From contig NC_089223.1 of NCBI RefSeq assembly GCF_963924675.1, positions 13,280,881 through 13,344,880 on the forward strand: a DNA stretch of 64,000 bases, given 5' to 3'. Below the pieces are notes generated by a model. That model saw only the letters and a program-made list of their open reading frames with translations, searched no databases and had not been told where the DNA came from. The stretch comes from Phocoena phocoena. Its lineage: Eukaryota > Chordata > Mammalia > Artiodactyla > Phocoenidae. Positions within the stretch are counted from its first letter, which is position 1. Every line of letters starts with the position of its first letter. The position numbers and the translations under genes are program-made. Below, one piece after another: positions 1 to 11,348 of the stretch.

Positions 1-1027
1 ACACCATCACCAAATTTTGTTAGTCTCTTCTCATTGCTTAGAATTTTCAAATATATTAGGAGCCTAGGAAACTTGTTTTCCATGCTAGAAAGCTAAACCT
101 TCAGAAAGATAGATTATTATTATAGACAGTATATACTGGAGTTAGAGATATGGTTGGGGCCTCCCGTGTTTAATATTTTTTAAAATTTTGAATAAATTTG
201 CTAATTTTGAATGTCTGTATTTTGAAATAAATTGTTTGCTCTTGATAGTTGAATTTATATTCTATCCCAAATACATTTCAAAAAATCAAATTATTGAGAT
301 TATTCCCTTCTTTAATCGTAGTCATGAGAGTTTCAAAGGCAGTAAACGTTTAGAAACTTTCTATCACTTGACACAGACCTTAAGCTGTGGTGAATGTCAC
401 AAAAGAGTCTAAGACGCACTGTACTTTTCACAAGTGTGTTGTGGCTAAAAAATATTCTTAAGTGGTGACATTTTATTAATCTTGGTGTCTTAGCTTAACA
501 CTATTTTTTTGTATTTTTATAGTCCAAACCTTTTATAGAGGATAAAATAGTCTTATAGCTGAAATTGGCACCATTTAAGAGTAAACACTTACTGACTATA
601 GAGAAATTTAAAACTATAAGTTTAGTAGCTTAAATATAAAGTTTTTCAAGTAATTGCATAAGATAAAGTGTTGTCTGTTTGGGAATCTGCCAGAGACAGT
701 GTATTTATGAAATAGCGTATGTCTATTATTTTGTAATTAAAGAAAATTATGTCTATTTTAAAAAGGGTTAGGAGGTTTTGTTCAATATCAGTAAAAGCTA
801 TTTTAGGTATTTCACTCCTGGAATATTAAAATTTTATCATAAATAATAATTTGAATTACTATTAAAATATGCTACTAAATATACCATTAAATAGTATTAA
901 AATACTATTATTAGTATTATGTGTAAATACTATTGATTCTGTTCTTTACATATATGATGACTTGTAGTCTTAGAACATGCATTGCAAATAGTTTTTCTAA
1001 TAATCATAAAAGAACACATTATGTTAC

Positions 1028-1185
1028 TTTGTGTTAGTGTGGAAAGCACTTTTACATACTTTACCTACCTTATTTATTCCTCAAAACAACCCTTTAAAGT
1101 AGATGCAATCCCCATTTCTCAGGTGGTAAAAATCGAGACTTGGAGAAGTTAAATGACTTGCATAAAATACACACTGAATGGAGGA
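1028..1185 (-). repeat. MIR SINE fragment
   Basis: Old, diverged MIR in reverse orientation. It shows the order expected of an inverted MIR: cctcaaaacaacccttt, then a Pu-rich 'aaaaatcgagacttggagaagttaaatgacttgc' core. No target duplication is visible, as expected for its age. Confidence 0.65.
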
Positions 1186-1659
1186 TGTATGCTTAGAACT
1201 ACTACCTGTCTGACTGCAAAGCTAGTGTTAACGTTAATTCTACCATGTCACTGGGCACAAACTGTTCTAGTGTACTGAGACAGTTTTTGATGGTATCCCT
1301 ATTACAATGACAGCAGTCACGTGGCATTCTGATAGCAATGTGATTTTTTAGCAGTAAGTTAACCTAGCAGGTGTTGCCACACACATCTGGCACTCTTAGG
1401 GTACTTTCTCTGCTTGGATCTTGTGCCACTTGTCTGCTAGTCCTTCTTCTCTTCTGAAACGAAACTCATAATTTAGTTTGCATTTATCCTATTTGGGGGG
1501 CGGGATTGAGAAGGGAGGAGTATTTATAAAGTTACCTAGATCTTAGGTTAAAGTGTTTAAATAATGTACATTGTAAATTCCGTAACATTGGTATTTATGC
1601 TTTCTTAATAGAAAAATGAATAGTCGTAGCAAACTCAAAGTTCTTGAACTCCGTAATTT

Positions 1660-1790
1660 ACACATCCCTTTCACATATATTATTTCATTTAATCCTGAGA
1701 ACAGTGCTACTTTATATGTGATATTCTTATAAATGAAAAAACTGAGGCTCAGTGAGATTGACTAGTCAAAAGTCATAGAGCCACAATTCA
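1660..1790 (-). repeat. MIR SINE fragment
   Basis: Reverse-orientation MIR core, recognised by 'tatttcatttaatcctgagaac' followed by 'aaaaaactgaggctcagtgag' and 'gtcatagagccac'. Diverged and truncated. Confidence 0.65.
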
Positions 1791-2534
1791 TATCTTGGTC
1801 TTTTGATAAATATTTTGTTGGTTTCTGATAGACCACAGCTCTTTGCAGCAGTGATCCTGCACCCAGCTTTATTTAGGGTTAGGGTTATCTGTACACATAA
1901 ATGAGAACACTGTAGAAAATAAGTTCTGACCCTTTTCAAAATTGTGTTTGGAATTGTTGGTTTAGCCTGTACTAAACCATTCATGGCTCCTGGGCCCGGT
2001 GAAGAAATGATCATTTAATTTTGTGAAAGCCAGCATATTTTAGCAGCATACGGGTATTTAACAGTGGTTGTGGATGTAGTCCATATCTGCTTCGTTAGCC
2101 ATAAGATGAACTATACCAGTAATTTTGAATTGTTTGATTTTAATTACTGTGGACTTTGCAATTTCTTGTTATTTTCCTTCTTTTCTTATTCTTTTCTTTT
2201 CCTTTTCTTCATGTTGAAATCTCTCTTCTGCTGCCTTCTTCTGTCAATTAAAAGGAAAATCCTACCCAAACGGTAACCTTTCTGTTGAATAGCCATCTAT
2301 ACTATTATTTTATATTAGCATATAAGTACCTTTTTTTAAACTAATTTAAAAAAATAACCTAGTCTACTCTCTTTTTTTAAGAAAAATTGTTACTGAGTAT
2401 ACTTGAAAAAGCAAAATACACAAAAGGAACATTGAGGATTAAATGTATAAGTTATAAATAATATGGGAGAAGTTATTTTATCCTTAACATAATTATAAAT
2501 ATTTTAATCCTTTTTTTTCCCTTTTGAACCCTAG

Positions 2535-2707
2535 CCCACCAAGAAAACACATTATGGATCGTTATACAGAGTTTTATCACATACCTACTCACAGTGATGC
2601 CAGTAAGAAGAGACTGATTGAAGATACTGAAGACTGGCGTCCAAGGACTGGAACGACTCAGTCTCGCTCTTTCCGAATCCTAGCCCAGATCACTGGGACT
2701 GAACGTA
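2535..2707 (+). CDS. PDLIM5: PDLIM5 internal exon (conserved linker region)
   Basis: PDLIM5 (ENH) is a PDZ-LIM scaffold of Z-discs and actin structures: the PDZ domain binds alpha-actinin and the LIM domains bind protein kinase C. This exon encodes 57 full codons starting PPRKHIMDRYTEFYH and including RLIEDTEDWRPRTGTTQSRS, followed by FRILAQITGTER. It lies in the region between PDZ and LIM domains that is conserved among Enigma-family proteins. The exon is bounded by a ctAG acceptor (2533-2534) and a perfect GTAAGT donor (2708). Its first base completes the previous codon and its last base starts the next one. Compared with the human protein as I remember it, there are conservative changes (VE to MD before the Arg-Tyr, V to I) and His-Leu to Arg-Met at the exon junction. 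It is shared by short and long isoforms. Confidence 0.96.
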
Positions 2708-3069
2708 GTAAGTGAATACCTAGGGGTTCTAATGGATGACTATTTCTCTGCCACAGAGAGTGGCATTTAGACTGATGGACAGTTATTGGAAAATAGTAAT
2801 TTTCCTGAGACAGTTTTCTTTTACATTATGCCATGCATAGTGGTACTGTAAATAAGCAGCCAGCCCAGGAGAGTTATTGAAAAGTGTAGCAGTAGTAGTA
2901 GTCATAGTACTGACTATAGCGTATAGCCAATGCCAACGTGATAAGGAACTTTTTTAGCGGCTCTGTGTAACTTGACCATTTGGTACTAATCGATACAGGT
3001 AATTGCTTAAGTGATTTTAAAGTTAAAAAAAAAGCAAACTGACATTGGATATTGCTTATTTTATTTCAG
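2708..3069 (+). other. PDLIM5: Short PDLIM5 intron
   Basis: A 362-bp intron between two constitutive exons, with GTAAGT donor and tttatttcAG acceptor. No repeats recognised. Confidence 0.9.
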
Positions 3070-3106
3070 TGAAAGAATCTGAAACTGATAATACAAAGAA
3101 GGCAAA
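3070..3106 (+). CDS. PDLIM5: PDLIM5 37-nt micro-like exon (isoform branch point)
   Basis: Encodes KESETDNTKKA plus split codons at both ends. Human PDLIM5 has a near-identical stretch here (ESEADNTKKA, from memory). The acceptor is ttatttcAG and the donor is GTAAGT at 3107. It leaves two bases (aa) of a codon, so it can join in frame to each of the exons at 3657, 27184, 29381, 30252 or 39178, all of which supply the third base. This exon is therefore the point where the LIM-less and LIM-containing isoforms diverge. Confidence 0.95.
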
Positions 3107-3656
3107 GTAAGTTGTCCTTTCTTTTGGTAAATTGAATGCTTTCCTTTTATGAATGGTCTCAATTTGTGTTTTTTCACCTTTTCAAGTGAGTGGTATGGCA
3201 TTTTGTCTTTGCACCTAGGAGCTAAGCTTAACTTTGGTGCCTTTTGTGGGACTGAAATGTACAACTTACAGATTTTTAAATTAGTTGATGCTGTCTGGAT
3301 TTTTTGTCTGCGCCTTGTTTTCTTCAATATTGAAGTGAGTGGGCAGAAGGGTATATCTGGGGGTGCTTTGCTAACACTACAGATGTTTGTGAATGAGTTC
3401 ATGTGTTGTCTTGCAGTCGCTTTGTTTGGGGAAAAAAAATGGACGTTTCCAAGAGGGCTCTAGAGATTAATTTCTGTACTTCTAAACATGCTCTACCCTT
3501 GAAATCTTCGCTGTTAAACAAAACAGCTCTGTGAAATTAAGCTTTTGGAAGGCACGTTTTCTGCATGGTGATCTAAGTGTAGAAACCTTTTCTTTCTCTT
3601 TCTTGTGACTCTTCTATCACTCTCTTTTCTTCTTTCTTTTCTTTTTATTTCCGCAG
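3107..3656 (+). other. PDLIM5: PDLIM5 intron before the alternative last exon
   Basis: A 550-bp intron. The 3' end has a long pyrimidine tract (about 3590-3652, tttctctttcttgtgactc and following) and a ccgcAG acceptor. The open frames here on both strands are chance and match nothing recognised. Confidence 0.85.
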
Positions 3657-3750
3657 GGAAAAGACACCCCTTCACGTCTTTAGTCCCAAATACACAAAAT
3701 TACGTGACTGGCACCATGAAGTTTCAGCACGCGCTCTTAACGTACAGTGA
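3657..3750 (+). CDS. PDLIM5: PDLIM5 alternative terminal exon (LIM-less ENH isoforms)
   Basis: Encodes 30 residues and a TGA stop (3748-3750): EKTPLHVFSPKYTKLRDWHH, then EVSARALNVQ. This is the known C-terminus of short PDLIM5 isoforms that lack all three LIM domains. Such isoforms are established as muscle-enriched and as acting differently from the full-length scaffold, since they keep PDZ binding but cannot recruit kinases through LIM. The acceptor has a strong pyrimidine tract and AG at 3655-3656. The first base completes the codon left by the 3070-3106 exon (aa+g, Lys). No donor immediately after the stop looks used; instead a 3'UTR follows. Confidence 0.94.
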
Positions 3751-4812
3751 TTTATGAACCTTGCCCCAAGAGCAGCCAGCACATGCCTTTTCGTTCCCTT
3801 TTTCTTTTCCTCCAACTTCATAGCAAAATCCGTTTTAAATTTGCCTTATGAAAGACAAAATAGAATCTTTTCTATACTTCTCTAACCACTTCCTGCCATT
3901 GTGAAAACAAGCAGGATGAACACGTTTTGTGCTAGTTGGTAGCTCACAAATGTTAAACCGAGAGAGTGAAGTAAGGAGCCAGATTGATTCAGTGGATTAA
4001 CATCTGTTTTTATTGTTATTATAGGAGTAACCTTGGAAAAGGAATTCTTTTCGTAAGTGGAATCTGGTTGGTTGGTTGAAGTAGAGGTGGATGAGCAAAT
4101 AATGTCCTTGTCTAATTTGGAAAATACTTCCTTTATGTTACTGCATTTCCCAAGGTTACTTTATTGTAAAGTTCATTATTACGTAATGTTCAAAGTGGGC
4201 TGTAAACGCTTCTAAGTAAGCAAATATGAGGAGGCAAGATAAAAGAGATGACTTTGTTAGAATAGAGTTCATTACAGATTTGGGTATTTTTGTAAAGCAG
4301 AAACTATTGAGGATGACTGTCTGAAGAGCAGGAGGGCCCAGATTTGGCTCCCAAAAAAGGAAAGAAGAGAATTCTGCCCCTGTTTGCAATGGGGAAATAA
4401 TAGTGTTCGTTTGGTTTCGTTAGTTTTAAAAATCCTGTTTTCTACCAAAGCAATTATTTCTAAGCTGGTGGATGTGTTTAGGATATAGACAACTTCTAGG
4501 TATAAGCTAGTAAGTTGAAGAAAAGATAGCTTTGCTTTATTTCTAAATCAGGGGAAATGAACATAAAATAAATTGCAATATGAATGATTCTTTATGCAAC
4601 ATCAGAGAAATATTTTACTTAGTGATATAAACTATTATGCATTATTGCTGTTCCAAGGAAGCTCTGTTTTGGGCTTTACATGCAAGCTAAATATCTGACC
4701 AGAAATGCTTTCTGTCTTGTAATATAATGTATTATATATTAGATTAAATTCAATAATAAATGCATTTTGAAGTTTGGAAAAGTATTGTAATAAAGTTGCC
4801 TTTAACTTAGCT
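3751..4812 (+). other. PDLIM5: 3'UTR of the short PDLIM5 isoforms
   Basis: Sequence after the TGA at 3748-3750, running to the AATAAA signals at 4755 and 4789. About 1.06 kb if the last signal is used. No interspersed repeat was recognised in it, unlike most intronic stretches of this size here, which fits an exonic 3'UTR. The end coordinate is inferred from the poly(A) signal. Confidence 0.7.
4789..4794 (+). terminator. PDLIM5: Poly(A) signal AATAAA, short isoform
   Basis: Canonical hexamer followed about 15-40 nt later by a GT/T-rich stretch (agctttgtagttgttttctg), the usual downstream element. Further AATAAA hexamers at 4567-4572 and 4755-4760 could give shorter 3'UTRs. Confidence 0.7.
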
Positions 4813-7800
4813 TTGTAGTTGTTTTCTGTTTCCTTGAAGCTAGTAACAAGCCTTTCAAGACGTACATTATCACTTTGGTAAAATAAATAATTCTTCTGAC
4901 ATTTAATTTGGACAACGTTTTTAATTTTGTGAGGTTGCTAAAATGTGAGTGTGGAATATGACAAAGATCCATATTTTTTTTCCTGCATTGTTTCATTATT
5001 TTACATAATGTCTTATATGAGTAACAAGTAAGATCAGTTAGACTGGCGCACAACATAGAATGAGGCTTTGTGTGAAAATTATTACTGAAGCATCTTTGCT
5101 TGCATTCAAGGTTCCGTTTTTATTTTTCCAGGTTTTCTTGATTTTAATGTCACTGTAGAGTAGGAAAACTGCCTGATAATTTTGAGAAACTAACATTAAT
5201 TTCAGTTAGTGATTACTATTTAAAATTTGGCATGCCAAATATATTTTTTAAAATAATTCTAGGATTTATCTATGTTCATTTTTACTATATAATATATTAC
5301 GATGTCTTTCTTTTAATTTTATCAGTACTTTTTCAGATGCTCCTTATGATTTTATGTTTCTGTTATCAATCCCAGTTACCACTGTGTCTCTGGCCTCTGT
5401 GAGAAAATCTATTTACTTACACCAGCTTTTCCTATACCCTTTAATTCTTCATTGATCTCAAAAGATGATGCTTGAAAGAAGAATCAAATTCTCATGAAAA
5501 TAAATGGTCTGGGTAGAGTAAACATGGTATTTTACACCAAGAACCAAATTTCTAGAATAACTTCAGAGTTGAGAGAAAGAAAGAGCGTTTTAGGTAAATA
5601 AAAGAATTTTTCCTTAATAAAGACAAGAGAATGTATGTATGCATGTATGTAGAGCTTTATAACTTGAAATAGGTGCAGTTGAAAATAGGAGTTTAATGCC
5701 TTGCCTAATTAAAGATAAAATACTTGATGTCTTACTGAAAGCATAGATTTAAATAAATGGAATGGTCCACATTTGAACATGAGGGTAAATGTTCAGCCAG
5801 GATCGCAAAGGACATTCCATTTGACCCTGTCAGAGGATAAATTCCTGTGCTCATTTCGCCTCCTGGGACATCTTATAGTCCAAGCTTAAAAGCTAGCCAA
5901 AAATGATAAAAACTTCTTGCAAAAATATTGTTGTAAGTCTAGTGACCTAATTTATAGCTTGTTTTTGTTTGTCTCTCTTATACAGACTTTCTTTATCACA
6001 GGCTTGTTTTTCATGTAAAATTAGAAAGTTACTCTTCAGAATTTTCAACAGTTTTTTTCGTATAATATTTTACCAGCCAGAAGATAGAATGTCTCCCACA
6101 CAGTCAGTCTTTTTGCTACTTGAAAAACAATTATCTGTGGAAACAGAAACCTACTCCTTTTATACATCATTATGCCCTTTAGGAAGACTCAGGTAAAAAA
6201 CGTCCTAGAGAGCTTGTTTAATAAAAACTGTGGTGTTAAGAAAGAGAGTAGCAGTCCCTTCTTTTATTCATTTTTTTTTTCTGAAATATAGGATGAGTCG
6301 ATTTCCCAAGACGAATAATTTTGCAGTAGTTGTGTTGCTGACGTGTATTTAAAATCTTATAAATATTCATTTGTTGCCTGCATTCATTCTTTCACATGAA
6401 TAATTACTGAATGCTTAAATTCCAGGGACTGATGTGTGCTAGGAATTCAGAAGAATAGCATATCAATATATAAACAAGATAATCTAAGATAATTGTGTTA
6501 TCAAGATAATAAAATAAGTTAATATAGAGGAAGTTTGGCTTAGGTAGGGTGGGATTACTTAGATTGTATGGATTTCTGAGGAGATGACCTTTATGCCATC
6601 ACCTGAGGGAGGAAAAGGGGTCAACCGTGTGATGGCTTGGGGTGAGTGCTCAAGGCAGAGGAAACAAATGTGGGAATCCCGAAGTGGAAAGGAGCATGGC
6701 GGGTTCACAGAACCAAAAGGACAGCGTGGCCCAAATGTGGCATGTGAAGGGAAGCATGATCCAAAAACACAACGCTTAATGCGTAGAGGCAAATAATACA
6801 CGTTCCCAGTACTGTCCGCAGCATTTTAAATGGGAAGTTGTCTAGTTATCATATCTAACCACCTTCAAGTAAAATTAGAAAATGAAGAATCGGGGAGGTT
6901 ATCAACTTGCTAAATAAAGTATACCCACCTAGTTAGTGCCAGCCCTGGGCATAATGATCAACTTAATGCTTTTCCCATTGAGACCCACTGAAGTCCTAGA
7001 AATGTAGTAGATGTTGGTAACATATTTGTAGGGAACAGAATGCCCCTTAAACACACATGAAGTCACTCAAAAACAAAACTTTCACGTGTAGAAATGTAAC
7101 ATACAATGCTCTCTTCATAATTTAGTGATGAATTTGACAATTTAGTCTTCTCTATAAAAACCTGTCTTGGTTTTCACATGTCACCACAGCTCCAGCCACC
7201 CACCCCCTCCTCCAAGGCCGCAGTCTCCGTGAGTAGCTGCCCACATGCAGTGAACTGAGGGTCGGGGGGAGGGTGGAGAGGAAGCCTGGTCGCTGTCAGG
7301 CCGGCTGACTGGGGAGGACCTTGCTGGCTCAGTTAGGTCCTGGTTTGGACCTCAGTTGTATCCATTCTCTTCAGCGTGGGCCTTGTCTTCACCTTCTCAT
7401 CATTCTCTCTGTCTGGGACACTTCTCATCCCTTCTACATTTTGAAACCAGATCACAGACACCATTTAGGGAGATCATTAAAGTGAAAGATCAGTTTAGGG
7501 TAGCCTGAAACGTGTATGGAAGTCAAAAGAAAGACACTTTTCTTTCCCTCGAGTAAAGGATGTTTGTCGATTCCATCAGAAGCACCCTGGGAGTAATGAG
7601 TAGGTAAAGGTATTTCTATTATAAATAACTTTTGTTTCCTACCTTGGTGTTTGTAGGGTTTTGTTCTTTATCCTTGCAATAAAGCAAGTGTACTGGCAAA
7701 AAAAAAGAAAGAAAAAAGAAAGAAATCAAATATAATCAGGGCTCTATGAATGAATGAATGAATGAAAGAAGAAGCTTCAAGACAGAAAATTAAGATTAAC

Positions 7801-8261
7801 TCTGAACAAATGTGATAAGATCTTGTAACTGGTGAGTGGCAGGATAAGTTCTGTAGCAGTAATTTTCCATATGCCATTTTTAGAATCACATGTGTTAGTC
7901 ATTTAATGGGTCATGTAATACGTTTTATTTGAGCACCTCTGCCATTTCCTTCACGTCTTTAAAAGTTTACCTCTAGTTCTTCTCTCCTGCGGGAGACGCT
8001 GCTGCTGAGTGGCCTTTGGAAATGTGTAAGGGGATATTACAGATCTTACAGGGTCAGGAGGGCGCTACTGGGGGACCAGGGGGACCAGCCGTCTTGCAGC
8101 GCTCTGAGTAATCCCATGGGATCGAGCGTCATCTGCCTGAACGGCCAGTGCTGGGCCCCAGAGAATGCGGGCCGAGCACAGATGCTCCCTCATCCCAGCT
8201 CCTCTGCTGTCTCCTGAGCCCGTCGCCTGCACATCCTTTCCCGCAGCACTCCACCTCCAAC
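4813..8261 (+). other. PDLIM5: PDLIM5 intron, mostly unassigned
   Basis: Start of the 22-kb stretch between the alternative last exon and the first cassette exon. No exon recognised. A GC-richer patch at about 7180-7350 and an AATAAA followed by an A-rich tract at 7676-7720 hint at an old retrocopy tail (see findings). A (TGAA)n run lies at about 7746-7766. Confidence 0.6.
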
Positions 8262-8386
8262 CCCACCCCAACACCTACCCCAGCCCCACCCCCCACCCCC
8301 TCCCCAGCCCCAACCCCACCCCACCCCCAGCCCCACCCCAACACCTACCCCAACCCCGCCCCCAGCCCCAGCCCCAGCCCCACGGC
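8262..8386 (-). repeat. C-rich low-complexity tract (G-runs on minus strand)
   Basis: About 125 bp of imperfect repeats of 'ccccaacacctaccccagcc' and 'cccagccc'. The minus strand carries many closely spaced runs of four or more G, the pattern of G-quadruplex-forming DNA. The open frames across it (Pro-rich on +, Gly/Trp-rich on -) are low-complexity artefacts. Confidence 0.85.
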
Positions 8387-8648
8387 GGAAAGAGCCTCAC
8401 TTCTGAAGTAGCAGTTGTGCCATTTTTACCACTGCCTGGCACCTCCGTTTCTAATTTGTACTGTGGATACTTGTCTGCATGTCCTAAATCTCCCAACTGG
8501 AGTACGAGCTCCTTGAATACCAGAGTCTCCGTGTAATATAAATTGGGAGGAAAAGGCATTCTAACAGGCATGCTACTTCTTTCTAGACGTTTATACACAG
8601 AGATATGTAAATATACCATAAAAATATAAATATTTATGTATGTAAATA

Positions 8649-8866
8649 CAGTTGCCCCCTGAACACAGTGGGGGTTAGGGGCACCAACCCCCGTACAGTC
8701 AAAAATCCACATGTAACTTTATAGTCGGCCCTCCCTCTCTGTGGTTCCACACGCGTGGATTCAACCAAGCATGGGTCGTGTAATACTATAGTACGCATTT
8801 AGTGAAAAAAATCCACGTGTAAGTGGACCAGTGCAGTTCAAACCCGTGTTCTTCAAGGGTCAGCTG
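8649..8866. mobile_element. Tigger-like non-autonomous DNA transposon (MITE)
   Basis: 218-bp element with terminal inverted repeats: the left end CAGTTGCCCCCTGAA matches the reverse complement of the right end (CAGCTGACCCTTGAA) except at a few positions. It is flanked by TA dinucleotides (8647-8648 and 8867-8868), the target duplication of Tc1/mariner-type pogo/Tigger elements. The interior (gggggttaggggcaccaacc and a right-hand part with cccgtgttcttcaaggg) matches the well-known Tigger-derived family. No transposase coding. Confidence 0.8.
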
Positions 8867-8955
8867 TATATAAATATACAAAATCAGTTTGAAGGTGGGT
8901 GTTAGGAGTGTAAGCTTCATGTCTAGTGAACTGCTTCTTAAATTACAAATATTCT

Positions 8956-9332
8956 ATATTAGTCAGCTGAGGCTGCCGTAACAAGATACCCAAACTTGAT
9001 GGCTTAAACAACAGAAATTTATTTTCTCCCAGCCCTAGAAGCTAGACGTCTAAGACTGAGGTGCTCGCAGGGGTAGGTTTCTGGTGAGGCCTGTCTAGCT
9101 TGCAGATGGCCACATTCTTGCTGTGTCCTCACATGGCCTTTCCTCCAAGAGCTCTGGTGTCTGTCTGTTCCCCTCCTTCAAGGACACCAGTCATTTTGGA
9201 TTAGGGCCTCAACCGTTATGACCTCTTTTAACCTTAATTACCTCTTTATAAGCCCTGTCTCAAAAATACTATTGCATTAAGGGTTAGGGCTTCAACATGC
9301 ATATGGGGGAGGGACACAATTCAGTCCACAAT
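8956..9332 (-). mobile_element. MLT1-type LTR (ERVL-MaLR), old
   Basis: Reverse-orientation solo LTR. It shows the characteristic order agtcagctgaggctgccgta, then 'ggcttaaacaacagaaattt' (which includes the inverted poly(A)-signal region), then 'gctgtgtcctcacatggcc', ending 'acacaattcagtccacaa'. Only the LTR is present; no internal retroviral genes are visible. Ancient and diverged. Confidence 0.8.
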
Positions 9333-10302
9333 ACACACCAGCTACCTTTCTGTATTAATATTCATTTTGGCAGATGAGCATTTAAGAAAAAGTTATTCTG
9401 CAATAGAGTCACTGACTTAGACCCAGTTGAAAGTAGCATTGTTACCTCTGTTGTGGTGTGTCCTTTTCTAATTTGGTGACAGGTATTTGTCTCTATGTCC
9501 TGTATACTTAACTAGAGTATAAGCTCTTTTAACACAAGTTGTTGTAGTCTTCACCACCCCCCACCCCCATATTTGGTTCTAATTAGCACTTACTAATGGT
9601 ACCAACTGTATATAATTGCATATTTCTCCAATTCCCTAATTGTTAAATTTTAGGGAGATTGTTTACAATATGGCCTATGTAACTTTTAATCTAATAAAAA
9701 TTCAACATAAGGTCAAAATTTCATAAAAATATCAAGGTATTAATATCTATACTGAAGGTAAAGTGGAATCATACCTAAGCTACTTGAAAGGAGAACTGTG
9801 CTCTGGACAATCTAACTGACAAAAGTTGATGCTTTTCCCTTGGTATTATCTGTTGAGTAGTCGTGCAAGATATATTTTTTTTTAATTAAATGACCGTTTG
9901 CCATTTGTTCCTTAATTCATCTTCCTTTGTGTTTTTGGTCTGTTTTGACATGAATAGCTCAGTGACTCCTGTGAGGTGACAATACCTGACTAATTTTAGA
10001 AACAGGCAAATGAAATGCTTAGTGCTGTGATTGGAACAACCAACAGAAATTTTTATCATTACTAAGGAAACATTTAAAGTTAAGAGTCTAATATAAAACA
10101 TTGATTAAAAAGAAACAGCTGTTCCTGCAGCTTGTAGACCCTCAGGCTTAGAGTCATTTGGAGTTGGCTGGACTATGGAAAACTCTGAAAGTTACAGCTG
10201 CTGACCCATCCAAGAGAACATAGAACCCCTGACCTGACTGGATGGATTTTCCTACCAGCATTGATGAGACCCATTCTGCAATCTTCTTAACTGGTGAGTC
10301 AT

Positions 10303-10316
10303 CCACCAGAGGGCAG
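10303..10316 (+). promoter_or_regulatory. Candidate CTCF core motif inside L1 5'UTR
   Basis: ccaccagagggcag matches the published CTCF core consensus CCASYAGRKGGCRS at every position. It lies in the remaining piece of L1 5'UTR. Motif match only; binding is not shown. Confidence 0.35.
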
Positions 10317-10389
10317 AGAGCAGAAGCAAGAAGAACTACAATCCTGCAGCCTGTGGAACAAAAACCACATTCACAGAAAGATAGACAAG

Positions 10390-11290
10390 ATGAAAAGGCA
10401 GAGGGCTATGTACCAGATGAAGGAACAGGATAAAACCCCAGAAAAACAACTAAATGACGTGGAGATAGGCAACCTTCCAGAAAAAGAATTCAGAATAATG
10501 AGAGTGAAGATGATCCAGGACCTCGGAAAAAGAATGGAGGCAAAGATCGAGAAGATGCAAGAAATGTTTAACAAACACCTAGAAGAATTAAAGAACAAAC
10601 AAACAGAGATGAACAACACAACAACTGAAATGAAAACTACACTAGAAGGAATCCATAGCAGAATAACTGAGGCAGAAGAATGGATAAGTGACCTGGAAGA
10701 CAGAATGGTGAAATTCACTACTGCGAAACAGAATAAAAAAAAAAAAAAAGAAAAGAATTGAAGACAGCCTAAGACACCTCTGGGACAACATTAAACGCAA
10801 CAACATTCGCATTATAGGGGTCCCAGAAGGAGAAGAGAGAGAGAAAGGACCAGAGAAAATATTTGAAGAGATGAGAGTTGAAAACTTCCCTAACATGGGA
10901 AAGGAAATAGCCACCCAAGTCCAGGAAGCGCAGCAAGTCCCATACAGGATAAACCCAAGGAGAAACACGGCAAGACACATAGCAATCAAATTGGCAAAAA
11001 TTAAAGACAAATTACTGAAAGCAGGAAGGGAAAACCGAAAAATAACGTACAAGGGAACTCCCATAAGGTTAACCGCTGATTTCTCAGCAGAAACTCTACA
11101 AGCCAGAAGGGAATGGCATGATATACTTAAAGCGATGAAAGGGAAGAACCTACAACCAAGATTACTCTACCCGGCAAGGATCTCATTCAGATTCGATGGA
11201 GAAATCAAAAGCTTTACAGACAAACAAAAGCTAAGAGAATTCAGCACCACCAAACCAGCTGTACAACAAATGCTAAAGGAACTTCTCTAA
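10390..11290 (+). pseudogene. L1 ORF1 remnant
   Basis: L1 ORF1 makes an RNA-binding coiled-coil protein. Two open segments remain in different frames (10390 to 10761, and 10871 to 11290), broken in the A-run around 10736-10751. The first segment holds the heptad-rich coiled coil (MFNKHLEELKNKQTEMNNTT). The second holds the RNA-binding end with GTPIRLTADFSAETLQARRE, typical of L1 ORF1. Not capable of making the intact protein as it stands. Confidence 0.88.
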
Positions 11291-11348
11291 GTGGGAAACA
11301 CAAGAGAAGAAAAGGACCTACAAAAACAAACCCAAAAGAATTAAGAAA

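Larger units (their letters stand above)
1..2534 (+). other. PDLIM5: PDLIM5 intron upstream of the first visible exon
   Basis: AT-rich intronic sequence. No exon of the PDZ-containing 5' half of PDLIM5 could be recognised here. It contains two MIR-type fragments (listed separately) and a T-rich tract near 2160-2230 but otherwise nothing I can name. It ends in a T-rich run and a CTAG acceptor directly before the exon at 2535. Confidence 0.7.

Noticed and set aside
3061..3463. 104- and 113-codon frames overlapping the small PDLIM5 exon
   Set aside because: Frames do not match PDLIM5 and run across the real exon and its splice sites; chance open intron.
8065..8712. Pro-rich and Gly/Trp-rich open frames
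   Set aside because: By-products of the C-rich low-complexity tract and the adjoining Tigger element.
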